Assembly (NCBI GenBank): GCA_033065855.1
Contig: JAVXUO010003159.1
Coordinates: forward strand, 124,001-188,000
Length of the DNA: 64,000 nucleotides
Reading direction: 5' to 3'
From: Escallonia rubra
Lineage: Eukaryota; Streptophyta; Magnoliopsida; Escalloniales; Escalloniaceae
Shown: positions 1-12,758 of the stretch, piece after piece
Numbering within the stretch: position 1 is the first letter of the stretch
Layout: each line of letters starts with the position of its first letter
Program-made: the position numbers and the translations under genes
Notes under the pieces: generated by a model
What the model was told of the DNA's origin: nothing
Databases searched by the model: none
What the model saw: only the letters and a program-made list of their open reading frames with translations

Positions 1-69
1 TGTCCCTTGGATTGCAATTTCTTGTTCACTATAAGGATTTTATTTCCTGGTTATGATTCGTATGTGAAG

Positions 70-3000
70 GTGCTTGGGGAGGCTTATCAGATTCTGAGCG
101 ATCCTGAGAAGCGCGAGGCATACGACAAATATGGAAAAGCTGGAGTGACACAGTACGTATATAGTCTCTAAAAGATGATAAAATTGTGTACATGGCACGT
201 AATAAGACATTCTTGTAAGGTGCCACTTTGTGATATGACTGTATATTTAAGAACGTTTTGGCACGGGGTTTATGCTCTTGTAGATCTATCCGTTAAGCTT
301 ACTTCTTGTTTTTTCTTATTTAAGCCCTTTAACCAATTAAAAGTAAAGCAGGGAAAAGGATGACCGTTTTGATTGCTTTGTTTTCCTTTGTCAGGGACTC
401 CATGGTGGATCCTGCAGCTGTATTTGGTATGCTATTTGGGAGTGAGTTCTTTGAGGACTACGTTGGGCAACTTGCATTGGCTTCTTTGGCATCTGTAGAG
501 ATTGAAGAGGACTCACAGGTTCCTGAACTTCGCTTGCAAAAAGTTCGAGAGAAGATGAAGGTGGTGCCCTTTTTTCTTGTTGAAGTGCTCAAAATGCTAA
601 GTGCCGAATTGACATTATTGAAACTGTCGTTCCTCATGTACAGGCATTACAAAAGGAGAGGGAAGAAAAGCTCATCATAATTCTGAAAGATCGACTCCAT
701 CCATTTGTTGAAGATCGAACTGATGAGTTTGTGACATGGGCAACATCAGAAGCACGCCGCCTTTCTCAAGCTGGTAGAACATTTGCCTCCACTCTCCTTC
801 TTGATACCGTATTTTCATTACTATACTGGTTCTTAGTCCAAAGGTTGACAAGTAAGGAAATCCTGAGAATTTTTATATGGAGCTTGAATTATGCTTGTAA
901 GGTAGTTAATATTGCAATGGAACGGGTGATTCATGTAGTAGCTAGTTTCTAAAATGCTGGACAAACTCCTATCTTATCAAGCTAAGCCAGTCCATTTAAG
1001 CATGATTGATATTCATTGGATCTTTTGATCTTCAAAGATTCTTTTCCTTCTATGTTTATGGATCTTGATTGACGTACCTACCCTAGGATTCTCATTCTTC
1101 GAACGTTGGTTACCATTTTCTTTGTTTAATTACAAAAATAATGACATGTAATAAAATATAGCAGTAGAGAATATGATAACTTCTCTGTGTTGTTTGAAAC
1201 CATTTTTCCACACATTCTCAAAATGAATGAGGTGAATTCCGGTAATATATTTGGCATTTGCAAAGCTGGTGAATAGTTTTTGAATTTAGTGACAGAATTT
1301 GAAAATGGTAACCAAACAAGAAAAACCCAGAATCATGAGAATGAAAGCAAAGAAAATGGTAACGAGACGAAGCGTACTATTTGGTTTTCACATCATTTGT
1401 TATGTTCTTAATTGTGTTTTCACACCATGTCTAACAGTGTGGGTAATCCAAACTATGAAGCAACCTTTGACACTGTTGCTTTTTATTTTGAGTTATAGAA
1501 GTTACAACATAGCAAATGATGATATGAAAGATAAATTGATATTTGGGCTCCTCTTTCGTCGAGCTTCTCACGTGTCGCTGTATAATCACTTTAGTGACAC
1601 TTGTGGAGCTCAAATGCTAAAAGTGAGGCTCAAATATCACTTCCTATAAAATTTCTTGAAGACTTCCTTTTGGTACTTTGCATAATTATATACTTAGTGG
1701 CATTGTTCTCCTGTCCTTTATTTTGTCCTGAGGCTTTCATTATCTTTGAGACTACTCAAGAAAATAAATTTTAAATAGTTATTCCAACTCCATTGGACTT
1801 TTCAAATATACTACTTGGCTTACTGCTAGGATCTCTAATGGATCAGCAATGATAGGAAATTTTGTCCACTTTATTGGGTGGTCTTATTTCTTTCGTCAAA
1901 ATGTTAGATTCGCAACTCGCTAGATGATCTAGACCTCCTTTTGGTAGCTTGAAATTGGATCTTTTCCAGGACCCAAGTGTTAATTTTAAAGTTCCTCGGT
2001 TTCTATTAATGTTTTACAATGAATCTTGACCAGACTGCAGGATCTAACCTGGTCCAGGTTGTAGTTTGAACTTCGGCTGGTTCTCCAGCTGGTTCTGGTT
2101 CTGGTTCTGGGTCAGTCCAGTGTAAGTCCTTAGATGTGCCAATGTGGTCTACTAAGGAGAAGGCCTACAACTTCTTGATAAATTCCAGAAAACTTACCAT
2201 ATTCACGTATTTTCTTGGCAGCACAAGAAATTTCTTTCTTCTCAATTATAATGCACGTTTGTAATTTTCATCATTCTCAGCTTTTGGTGAGGCTATGCTA
2301 CATACTATTGGCTATATATACACAAGACAAGCTGCAAGAGAAATTGGAAAGGACAAACGGCTTTTAAAAGTGCCATTTTTAGCAGAATGGGTGCGGGATA
2401 AAGGACATCAGATAAAATCGCAAGTTATGGCAGCTTCAGGTGCAATATTACTGAAGCAGGCATTGAGCGGCTGTGTTTTATCTGCTCCTTCAAAATGGAC
2501 CCGACAAGCTTATTCTTCTTCTTATGTGTAGGTGCTGTGTCCTTAATGCAAATAGAGGAGGAGCTGACGAAGTTGAACCAGGGAGAAACTAGGGAAGCGG
2601 ACATAGAGAAAGTGATGGAAACTAAGAAAGATGCAATGCTTAATTCCCTTTGGCAGATTAATGTGGTGGACATCGAATCAACTTTATCACGTGTCTGCCA
2701 AGCGGTGAGTCCTAGCAGCATCTCCTTTTGCTTAAAATAACAGTAGAAGAAAATTCTGAAGTGATATCAAGAGATCATATTATGAGGGGATATCCCATCT
2801 CCAAGGTCTATCTATGTGCCTAACTTTTATGATCCTTATATGCCGTGTGGTAAGATCATTTATATCAGGAATCAATCAGGGAGATCAAAACAAATATATC
2901 CCTGGAAGCATGGGAAATCAAGGAAGTAAATATTAGTGTGATAAATATTCGATTATATGGACTTGTCTTGTGGATGTGATGATTTGAGTTTGCGTAAGTG

Positions 3001-5412
3001 ATTTGAATTGCTGTAGGTAGCCTTGCTAATATAGTTAAAGCATGTGCGTCCAGATATCTGTGATTGTATTTGACATTCTTCTATCTCCAGAAAACCTTGT
3101 GGTAGTCATTGATTTAGTTTTTCATCTTTAAGAGGGTGGAACACACTATTAAGAGTTTATTAAGCTGATTACATGTTAAGAAAATAATCGGTCTGGTGCT
3201 TCCAAACAGGTTCTTAAAGATTCTAGCGTCTCAAAGGACGTTCTCAAGCAGCGGGCCAAAGCAATGAAAGAGCTGGGAACAATATTCCAAGTAAGTTTTT
3301 TGCAGCGTCAGCTTCGTAACTTGAATGTGAAGTAATATACCAACTGAGGTTGCGTAAATAGCATTTTATTCGGAGGTAAAGTCTAATTATTACCAAAGTT
3401 ACAAGGAGGTTCAGTTTATTAGTTGCACATTTATAAACATTTAGTAATGGGGACACCAGTTGGCAATATGGGAAAAAAGGACATGAAGGAGGAATGATAA
3501 TACTGAGACATAATCTGGCATCACAGCCATATTAGTTGGCCTTTAAAGAATTTTTCTTCATTGTTAGGATTTGATTAGTACCCCCTTCCAACACCCCCTT
3601 GTGGTTATCTACCTTAGTCTTGAATGTGATTTGCTTCGGGAAGTTTTGGTGCATGTATGTGGTTTGGGCCCTTTTTTCCTCTTTTTTTTTTTTAGGGGGG
3701 GGGGATATCTCTCTCTTTGGAGAGCCTTTATACCCTATATTTAGGCGTAGGGTTCTTCTTTTCATAAGCTAAGTCTTGCTTTCCCAATATCTCCATTTGT
3801 AACCTCTCTCTCGTTTGTCTGTTTTGGCATGCGGACGTGCCCGTTTTATGGTCGTGTCTTAACATGGTAAACTATTGGTGATTTTCGTTGTTTTATGGGG
3901 GGTTATCAAATCTGTGGCATTATCAACATGGTTATCATAGCACTGCATTGAAGTATTTGAGGTTCAAGAATAGCATGGATTGGTGCGGCTCTTGTTCTTG
4001 TGTGAGGGACAGGGCTTCATTTGGAGAAGGGTCTTCTTGAAGTTATAGTAGTCATGGATGGGAGTCCGACCTTTGGTGGGCGAGGCCACGAGGTTCGAGT
4101 TTGTTGTTTGAGCAGTGACCTGGCTGGTGGATTCGGTCATGTATCTGCTGCTCCTTTTGATGCTTAATCTGTTGATGTTTTCTGGTAGGGAGGTGGGGTT
4201 TCTCAGTGAGTTAAATGAGTGCGTGAGTTTATAGTGCAACCTAATTGGTGATAGGGGCACTGAGGCGTAAAGTTGGGCTATACTGAGCTTTGGTATTGGC
4301 GTGGCCTTGAATGACATGAAGACGGCAGAGAGATCGATATTTAATGATGACAAGATAAAGGGGACATGCAATCATTTGGGTTGGTTAATGATTTGGTTTG
4401 GATCTGAGGACATAAGTTTGGGCGTTCCTTTTCCAGTGTGCTGCCTGATCGAGTAATCCTTCCTTGTCATTTTTTTCCCTTCTCTGTGATTCTATTCATT
4501 CAAACTAAAAATTTGTGTTCTTAATCTGTCAAAACTGTTGTCCAACAAAAACCTGCATTTTGGTCTTTTGGAAATGATTTTCAAACAAGACACCTTCATT
4601 TTCCTGACAACAGGAAAACCAGAACACCCAAAGGCTGACCAAAATGCAGCCTTAGTTAAAGCACAATTGAGGTGCGTATTAGTGTGCTCCAATAACTTGA
4701 AGCAATGTCGTAGTTGATAACCAATTTTGGCAAAATGCGAGCTGAATGTCTGCAGTCTACATAGGCAGTGTGTCCGAGTTTTAGATTGTAAGGTAAGATA
4801 TTTTCCAGCTGAGCAGAAGTCGACGCAAGTTATACTTGTTATGAGGGTCACTCGCTGTTACAGTGTGTATTCCAGCCTACGTTAGAAAGAGTCTGAACAA
4901 GTTGCTAAGAGACTTTCTTGGAAGGAGAACAAGGACACATACAAGTACCGCTTGCAGATTGTTATGTATTGTGCTTTCCTATAGTGATTGGTGTATGGGC
5001 TCAACAAATGTTGGGTTTCTTAATTAAGCGTTTGTGGTGAGTGGTTGCGGGGCTATCCTTGGGAGGTGGCGCCATGCAGATTTGCACATACCAGTATGGT
5101 TGGATGTGCCAATGTGGAGGCGTGTTGAAGTCAGTATGGGGTGGTACTGTGGTGGGTCCAATTTGATGAAGCATGTACGCCTTTCTATACAACAAAATTT
5201 TGAACTTCCAAACTTTTGGGGGAGCTAGTAGATTAGGGTGGGTACTTAAGTGTAGGTTTGGGTGTAATTGTTATAGGAGCTGAAAATTCATTTACCATTA
5301 TATAGTAACAAGCAGTTTGTTGCTTTTGCAGGGTGCCAAGGCAATCTATAGCAGAGAAAACAGTCTGCGCCATGAAAACACCAGCATGGTTGATAGTGCA
5401 ACATCATCGTAG
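70..5412 (+). CDS. DnaJ-X domain co-chaperone, ATJ10-like (5' partial, 7 exons)
   Basis: Type of J-protein that stimulates Hsp70 ATPase. Exons read as 70-152, 395-560, 644-773, 2281-2439, 2532-2704, 3210-3290 and 5332-5412 (stop TAG), joining in frame to 290 residues. The first visible exon encodes the end of a J domain ([11 protein letters not shown], then AYDKYGKAG), so the HPD-containing part lies left of the window. Next come [14 protein letters not shown] and the acidic, helical DnaJ-X region with [11 protein letters not shown] and [18 protein letters not shown], which follows the layout I know from Arabidopsis dnaJ 10-type proteins. Introns 3 (1.5 kb) and 6 (2.0 kb) are long. No C-terminal zinc-finger cysteine cluster is visible, which argues against classic DnaJA. 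The family call is firm; the exact orthologue is not. Confidence 0.9.
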
Positions 5413-7910
5413 CCATGCTAATACGTTACCTGCTTCGATCTTTTTTGTTTTATGTGTGTCGCAGCTGGTTTGATCACGATGTACTTATTGGTTAACTTGG
5501 ATCGAATATGCAGACTCTAAGCTGTCTAGTGTAAGGTTCCGTAGCTCGAATTTGACCTTCAAGTTTGCCATTTAACACCTGCAGAAACATCTTATAACCA
5601 TTCACTTGTAGATTGTACCTTTGTTGTTAATGTGTATGGTGTAAAGCAATGTAAGGTTGGTTTTATTCTGGGAATTGGGATGATTGTGGCAATAGTGGAT
5701 ATGATAAAACCTTAGGAGAACCTAATCGTGCTTTATAACTGAAAATATGACATGCTGCATGCTGTTAACAAATTGGATATTATGCTCCATACTGTTAAAA
5801 TTGGGCATTTTGCATACATCAATGATCTATCTTCTCTTCTGTTTCCTATGTTTTTAGTCTTTTTGAAGGCCTTATGCTTGAATAGTCGAACTGGAAGTTT
5901 CTCTATCTCCAGTACTCTCTGCTGCATTTAGTATTCCATAAGTGTGACCCTTAAAGGTAATTGATCACCCTTAATAATGCAAAAAAAAAAAAAAAGAAGA
6001 AAGTTTGCGCCTTGATCTAAGGTCCTCGAAGGAAAGGAAGGGTAAAGAGACGTGAAAAAAAAATTCAGAAAATGTGAGATTAACTTTAGTGAGGTCAACG
6101 CGCTTTTTGTGGGGTTAATCGGAAGAATCCTCTAGTGCAGATATATAATCGAGTATAACAAAAATTATAACTCAATTAAGTACGACAAATACTACAAGTT
6201 ATTATGAAGTAATGCAATGAAGAACTATTACACCTATATATTTTAGATCCACCACCTCCCATCACAGACCACTCTGTGTTGAATATCATCATTAATTATA
6301 TAGGAAAACAATATAGCCATATATGCATGAAGTTACAAGAGCCTATAGATATATCTAAGAATAGTTAGCGTGTGTGCAGATGTTTACTGCTATCAGCACT
6401 CAATAGTGAACACAAATGGCGGTGGTTGAGATATAAAATTATTAAACTAATATTCATTTGCTTACTTCCTGCGTCAAATCGAAATGCTAACCAAATAAAA
6501 TAACTTGAGGGTTTATTTATACAGTTGCAATGATGGAAAAGAAATTGGAAAGGCGGCTCATTTCTAACTCTGAGTTTTGTTGGGTACAACCCTAATGGGT
6601 AAAGATCTAAAGTAGATGGACGAATGGGACAAAAGTTCAACTAATGCAAAAGTTTGGAATAAGACATGATTATCCGGAGTTTTTGCCCTAAATAATCCTT
6701 TTTTATTACTTAATTACTCATATACCCTATTTTCAAAACGAATAAGTTTGCAAAAAAATAGGTTTAGATAGGTAAATAAGGTTAAAAATGGGGTACGTGA
6801 GTAATTAAGTATTAAAAAAGAATTATTTAGGACAAAAACTCTGATTATCTGCCCTAGTCTCGTTAAAAATAATCCCATTTCTATGTTTGTAGCAAACCAT
6901 AAAGACGTGAGTAGTATATCTTTGTTTGATTGCTTTCCGAATGGAAAATGAAATTACCCTTTTTGTCTAACTTTGCTCAATTATTTCCTTTGCTATCCTT
7001 ACTAGATTTCAAGTTCCAAAGACAGGGTTAACTTCCCTTATAGGATACTTATTTCCAAGCGGACAGAAAAATCTCGTTCCATGCTTTTTAAAATTTTTCA
7101 AAAAAATCACCTTTTTCGCACTTTTATTTGAAGAGATGACAGTAACGAACTCGTTACCTCTAGGTTATAGTGGATCAATTTTATCATTGTACCGTACCAA
7201 AATCAGCATTGTTTCCAATAATTCTCATTGTAAATGAGAAAAATTAGACATGTCTAATTGCATATGTCAGATGTTCGTAATGCACATCACAAAAACATGT
7301 ACTAGCGGAAAAAAAAAATTAGAACTTTTTAGCTGTAAATATGTATGAACAAGTGTAAAGAAAAACTCTGGAGTGTAATCACAAATGGTCCAAATTTTTT
7401 AATTTTTGTCAAAATAAAGGAGTAGACATTTTACAAGAAAAAAGTTGATTATTATTATGTCAACAATCTTGAAGCTACCCAATGCCAGGTATATATACAA
7501 AACCCTCTGAGAATAAAAGTTTTAGTAAAAAAATCAGCATTGTCTAGGATGATTAATTATCTCTTGAAAGTACGCTGAGCTACTCCACTGTCAGGTTAAG
7601 TCTTTTGTCACGTAATTTACTTCTCTTGAATTTGATATACTACACCATAGTGTTGTTAGACTCAATACTTGTTAGATTCCACATAATAGAGTTTTTTTCA
7701 ATTTTTTTTTTCTGGAAAACAAAAGTTTGGTCCAACAATGTGGTTGGCGATATCCTGTTTTTGGGAAATATGATTAACCCCAAGCGTCTAAGGAAAAGAT
7801 TTTGGTTGCTACCTGGCAGTAGAAATAGTCTAGACAATCTCTACCATATAGTGATCACTAATTACCGCTTAATATCGTAGTGACATTCTTTAAGACATCT
7901 TTAGCTGCAA
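5413..7910. other. AT-rich spacer downstream of the DnaJ gene
   Basis: The first 300 bases or so are probably the 3' UTR of the DnaJ gene. The rest has no coding segment I can support: reading frames are short and give low-complexity translations. Near 6685-6840 an ATTACTTAATTACTCA-like stretch is followed about 110 bases later by an inverted counterpart, which suggests a small decayed inverted-repeat element. Confidence 0.5.
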
Positions 7911-8525
7911 TATATCTTTAGCATTACTTTTTTTACCGTCACTAAATATAGGTCACTAAGCATATTTGACAGTCATTGTTTGTTGTTATATAAGAGATTG
8001 TAGGCTCTTCGCGCAACTTGAGTTGCAGCCAAAATAAGTTTTGCGTCCAGATGGTGCTTTGTTTGGAATTTTTTTTTACGGAAACTCTTGTAGTAGAGAT
8101 AATCTACAACCTTCTCATACAGTGACAAATGATGGTTAGTGAATAGGTTTAGTGGCTTTAAGTTGTGATTTTAAAAAGTTATTATATGGGAAAACTTGTA
8201 AACTAATTCTGCTATCTGAGTTGCAGCGAAAATCTTTCTCTTTCGATATTGTTATCGCTCTTTTGCTCTAGCATGCCACTGATCATTTCTTCTTCTTCTT
8301 TTTCTTTTTGTCCTTTTTATCCTTCTCCCCGGTTGTAATCCAACCTAGTCATATCATGTAGTGAGACGGATTAAAAGAATCATACTCCTCACAATAATTG
8401 CCTTAGTAGTTGTTAAAGTGACCACGAAGAGAAGCTCGATTTGTTAGATTCTAGAATTTCTCTTTAAAGTCTTTGATCTGAGTCTTCTTGAGTCAGATGA
8501 AGAAGGAATTAATTTCTTTGATTTG

Positions 8526-9117
8526 CGTCCGGCCTTTGCTTTCCGTCAAGATGATGCTTTAGTGTTTTCACCCGCCGGAATCCTGGGTTGCGTGGGGGTG
8601 ATTGCTCAATACGTCGTTGCTAGGGTGTTGTTCCACCGGTGAAATCCACCGGCGGGGCCGGAAACAAGGGAAAAATTAGCAGGGGGTGGGACCTTTATGA
8701 GTGCAACGGGCATTGTCTTTTGGGGGGGGGGGATAGGGGGCTATCTGGCTGTGTTTGTTTGGTTTGTGGCCTGACTTTCGGTTGCCGTGTTTTGGGGGTG
8801 GCTATTTGTTTGCAATTGTTGTCCCTTTTTGCGCTGCATTGGTGTTCTTTTTCGTTTTATACTTCCTCATTGTAATTCACCTACCATTTTTGTAGTTGTT
8901 TAAAATCTGTACTCCTCACAATATTACCTTAAGTTGTTGAAGTGTAGGATATGCTCGCTTTAGTTGATTGTAATTATCTTTACGGTCTTAATTGGTTTTT
9001 TCTTGTATACTGAGTCAGGAATTAATTTCTTGACCTTTTGTCGTTTGGACAAAACCTTGTAATCGCTTCAAAGCGCTTTAATTTCAATGCTATTCTCATC
9101 TTTATCAAAAAAAAAAA
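8526..9117 (+). mobile_element. Probable 5'-truncated LINE 3' end with poly(A)
   Basis: The segment is present in copy 1 of the surrounding tandem duplication and has no counterpart in copy 2. It ends with TGTAATCGCTTC, AAGCGCTTTAAT and an A tract (9107-9117), which resembles the 3' ends of many plant non-LTR retrotransposons. No reverse transcriptase frame remains. A clean target-site duplication was not found, so the left boundary is approximate. Confidence 0.4.
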
Positions 9118-9480
9118 GACTAGTTGCATATTCGTTTTTTCAAACATTCTAGATATGATCTTGTTCAAGCACTCGAACATCCCTTTCATCAAACTAATTA
9201 CACATTGAGTTATATCTTTAGCAGTATTTTTTTAGAGTCACTAAGTACATGTCAGTAAGCATATTTGACGGCCGTTGTTTGTTACTAAATGGGAGCTTAT
9301 AGGCTCTTTGCACAACCGGGGTTGCAGTGAACAAACCTTTTGCGTCCGGGTGTTGTTTTGTTTAGAAATTTTTTTACTGCAAGTTACTAGTAGAGATAAT
9401 CTACAACGTTCTCATATAGCGACAAAATGATGGTTAGTGAATAGGTTTAGTGGCTTTAAGCTGTGACGTTTAAAAAGTTA

Positions 9481-9977
9481 CTAGTTTTGACTCTGTGCGT
9501 TGCACACGGGACATGCTACTAAGTTAGTTAGGTCATATCTATTGGATTAGCAATATTAATTTCAGGAAAATTTTTAGGTTACGCTATACTTTTACGTTAA
9601 TAAATTAGGATGGAAATTTATATGGACTAGTGTAACCTAAAAAATTATAGGTTACGCTATACTTTTACGTTAATAAAATAAAAAATACTTAATGAGGAGT
9701 ACTATAATAAACCACATTAAAATTCATCAAATTTAAGGAGATAATTTTGAAATATGAGTAAATTTCAAAATGTTTAGATACATGGAGATAATTATTATAT
9801 TGCGAGATTTTAGGCATTCAAATTTTTAAATTTGTATGAAAAAGTGATAAAAGGGAAAAAGGGTTATTATTGAACAAAATTAGTTGTCCACATGGCAAAA
9901 TGAGAGAATGTCCACGTAAGCCGTGACGTGACAACATTCTCTCAGTTTCGGCTTTCATATATATATATATAATGAGA
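9481..9977 (-). mobile_element. Non-autonomous Helitron-like element with preserved empty site
   Basis: Read on the minus strand, the element begins TCTCATTATATATAT and ends in CTAG (plus-strand 9481-9484). A short hairpin (TGTGC-GTT-GCACA, about 9493-9505) lies just inside that end, as in Helitron 3' termini. The host reads AAAAAGTTA before and TTACATGGG after the insert. The paralogous uninterrupted site in copy 1 of the duplication (near 8175-8190) reads AAAAAGTTATTATATGGG. Insertion is therefore exactly between A and T with no target duplication, as expected for Helitrons. The element is 497 bp and non-coding. Confidence 0.75.
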
Positions 9978-10547
9978 TTACATGGGAAGGATTGCAAACT
10001 AATTCTGCTATTTGAGTTGCAGCCAAAATTTTCTGGTTTTGTTATTATTGTCGCTCATTTCTTTTTCTTCTTTTTCTCTTTGTCCCGAGTTGTAACGCAA
10101 CCAAGTCATATCAGAGAGTGAGACGGATTAAAGGAATCATACTCCTCACAATAATTGCCTTAAGTAGTTGTCCAAGGTGACCGCAAGGAGAAGCTCAACT
10201 GGTTAGATTTTGGAATTTCTCTTTAAATTCTTCTGTTTGAGTCTTTTTTTAGCCAGATGGTAAACGAATTAATTTCTTGTGAACCCAAAATGAATGATTA
10301 ACTTTTGACTCACCCAAAAAAGTAGACTTAGCATGTTAAGTGCAAGGCCTCTGATACTACCATACGGCAAGACCAAAAACTAGTTTCGAATTCAAAGGCA
10401 TGCCTCCATACCAACGGCGGAATTCTATAAAATTTTAATGATACTTAAGACCAGTTACATATTCGCTTTGTCAAATATATACTATATATGGTCTTCTTCA
10501 TTCAAGCTCCCGAACATCTTTTTCATCAAACTAATTACACATTTAGT

Positions 10548-12007
10548 TATATCTATACAACACTTCGTCTAGCAAAAGAATGAATGTGGCCCTAATACTT
10601 ATTCTAAATTTCCTTTTTAGCAAAATAACATGCTCTCACCGAAACTATAGGGATCTATAGTCATCAATTGAACATTAATATTTAGCGTATCTACTGCACT
10701 TATGTCACTAAACATATAATTTGTCGGACTTATCATGTAATTTATTTTTTTCTTTTTTGAATGGTAAGTTTTATTGATTGGATACATGGGCTGTCAATAA
10801 TTAGACGAATCAAGGTTTACAAAAGTAATAGTTTGAGAACTCTTCATGCTTCGCATGCATTTCCAAATTAAACAAGAATCAGAGGAATGGAAGAAACTAT
10901 GACTATGTTTTACATTGGAGGGGAGACATGTTTACTGATTAGATTAGAGGAGCTGTCCTAACACTGCTTTATTTGGAAAAGTGATGAGGTGAATATTTTA
11001 AGGGCATAGTGCTTCTCTTTATTCTCCACCACTGTCCTTTCAAATGGTATTTGGTGCCTTGTCCTTGTCTTCATGGATAATTGAGAGCACTACTCATCCA
11101 CAAAAGCAATTTTTATGACAGCCTAATTTAATCTATGCAACCCTACTCACTCACCAGCATTCTTGCCATGTCTCCACTGCAGCCCTTTTGCGCATTCTAC
11201 CAATGAGCCAAGCCCATTTCTGCATAATCTCATCATGACTCTTGTCTTGCAGACTTCTCTTCCTTTTTGAAGAGAAGACACTTTTTAGGGCATAATTAAA
11301 CCATGATTACCCTTAATCACATGAACATTTTTAGAGAAATAAACCATACTTAGCCTTGATGAATGGGTGAGTTGTAATGGAGTTAAGTTTTGTGATAGCT
11401 ATGGCTTTCAAAGCAGTTGTTGTTTATGCAGCATCAGAACAAGATCCTTATTGGTGTTCTCTCTTTTCATCACAGTACATGAATATCTGCACCCACTTTG
11501 CCCACTTATAAAAGATAGGCTGGAGTTGGACAAGTTGGCTCTTAGGCCATCTAATCAAAGCTCGAATTGGACACCACTACTAATTATCTACAGGGAGTGT
11601 GTGCATGCACGATAAAAGTTATTAGAAGCTACACTAATGCAGCACAATATGCATGAGAAGACTTTATTGTTAATGACCACAGTAAGACGCATTATTGACT
11701 CTTAATTTCAGTTCGGGTCCATCCTCCGTTCTGTTAGCTTAATTTGATTGGATCAATTAATCCACTAACTCCTTAGACTTAGTGCCTCGACAACAGGAAA
11801 GTGGTCTCCCCTCACCTTTTTACTTTGAATTTTAAACTTAAAAGCATAGGGATTGCATTCTTTATGTTAAAGTATGATGGGTTTATCTTTAATACTGACA
11901 GTGTTAAGTAAAGTTAGGAGTAGAAAGGAAGCTTCATTTGTTCTATTCACTGGAGTAAGGCAAAAGAGAGCATAAGCAGAAAGAGATCAAAGTTTGCAGA
12001 GCAAAAC
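10548..12007. other. Spacer upstream of the CIF-like gene
   Basis: No supported coding region. The last 70 bases or so (AGCATAAGCAGAAAGAGATC and onward) are likely the 5' UTR of the CIF-like gene. A polypyrimidine stretch near 10745 followed by TTTTATTGATTGG looks like a decayed retroelement tail, but nothing around it supports a full element. Confidence 0.4.
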
Positions 12008-12758
12008 ATGGGCATTACGCTTCTCAAGAAGACTTGTCTCCTCTTCCTCCTCATTTCTGCATCTCTTATAGTAACTTCTTCTGCAGGTAGGTTTTTTTTG
12101 GCCAGCATTGGCTTTGACTTTTCTCAATCACTTGCATACAGAAACTTGATCAACAGAGTAGACAGGTTAATATTATTCTGAAAACAGTTGAACGTTCAGT
12201 TGTATCCGTTTATCTAGCACTTGGGGTTGACTACAGAAACTCTGTATCCCTCTTCACTTCGTTTCGTTGTTGTTGAAATGCTAAATAGCCTGCCATTTTG
12301 TGGTTTGAGGGTCTTGATCGATGTTTCTTTGCTTTATATTAGTAGTACAAGGCATGCCATGAATGCAGCTTTTCATGTCGAAGTGGCTTTGCTCCATGTA
12401 ATTCAGAAAATGCATGAGATGTTTGCATGCATCCATATGCTTAATTCATTACCTTATGTGCAGGCAGAAGATCCAGCTTTGTGACCAACTTGAAAGAAGT
12501 TGGTGCAAGTCATGAGGTTTGTCATTAATCAGAAACAATAGTCGAGCTAGACTTACAAAATCAGCTTCCCAAAGTGTCTTTAATTTTCTCTTCGTTACTA
12601 GGTTTCAATTTGCTGATCTGTTTTGATGTTCCCTCAAGCATGTACAGGACGAGGAACCGGTCCACGAAAGGCTCCTTAGGGCTAACACCAAGGATTATGG
12701 AAGCTACGATCCAGCACCAACATTCGTCAAGCCTCCTTTCAAGCTCATCCCAAACTGA
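12008..12758 (+). CDS. CIF: CASPARIAN STRIP INTEGRITY FACTOR-like sulfated peptide precursor (3 exons)
   Basis: Exons 12008-12086, 12464-12516 and 12648-12758 (TGA) join in frame to an 80-residue precursor. It starts with a secretory signal of about 26 residues (hydrophobic core CLLFLLISASLIVTSSA) and has a basic/acidic spacer. The last 21 residues begin DYG and end PPFKLIPN exactly at the stop. This DYG...PPFKLIPN layout is that of Arabidopsis CIF1/CIF2, whose Asp-Tyr is tyrosine-sulfated by TPST and which signal through SGN3/GSO1 to seal the endodermal Casparian strip. Here the peptide has Tyr at its second and fifth positions. Precursor size and C-terminal placement fit the family. All three exons are short and easily missed by gene prediction. 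Family membership is strong; CIF1 versus CIF2 cannot be decided. Confidence 0.88.

Larger units (their letters stand above)
7911..10547. repeat. Diverged tandem duplication, about 1.3 kb per copy
   Basis: Copy 1 runs about 7911-9210 and copy 2 about 9211-10547. Both begin TATATCTTTAGC, continue through TCACTAA and GCATATTTGAC, and share a block around TAGAGATAATCTACAAC (8095 and 9393) and TGGTTAGTGAATAGGTTTAG (8133 and 9431). Both end with CATCAAACTAATTACACAT (9188 and 10523). The copies have been altered separately: copy 1 carries a LINE-like 3' end and copy 2 a Helitron-like insertion. Identity by eye is roughly 75-85 percent, so the duplication is old. Confidence 0.7.

Noticed and set aside
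3964-4371. 135-residue minus-strand frame in DnaJ intron 6
   Set aside because: No recognisable motif, inside a confirmed intron, composition like random read-through.
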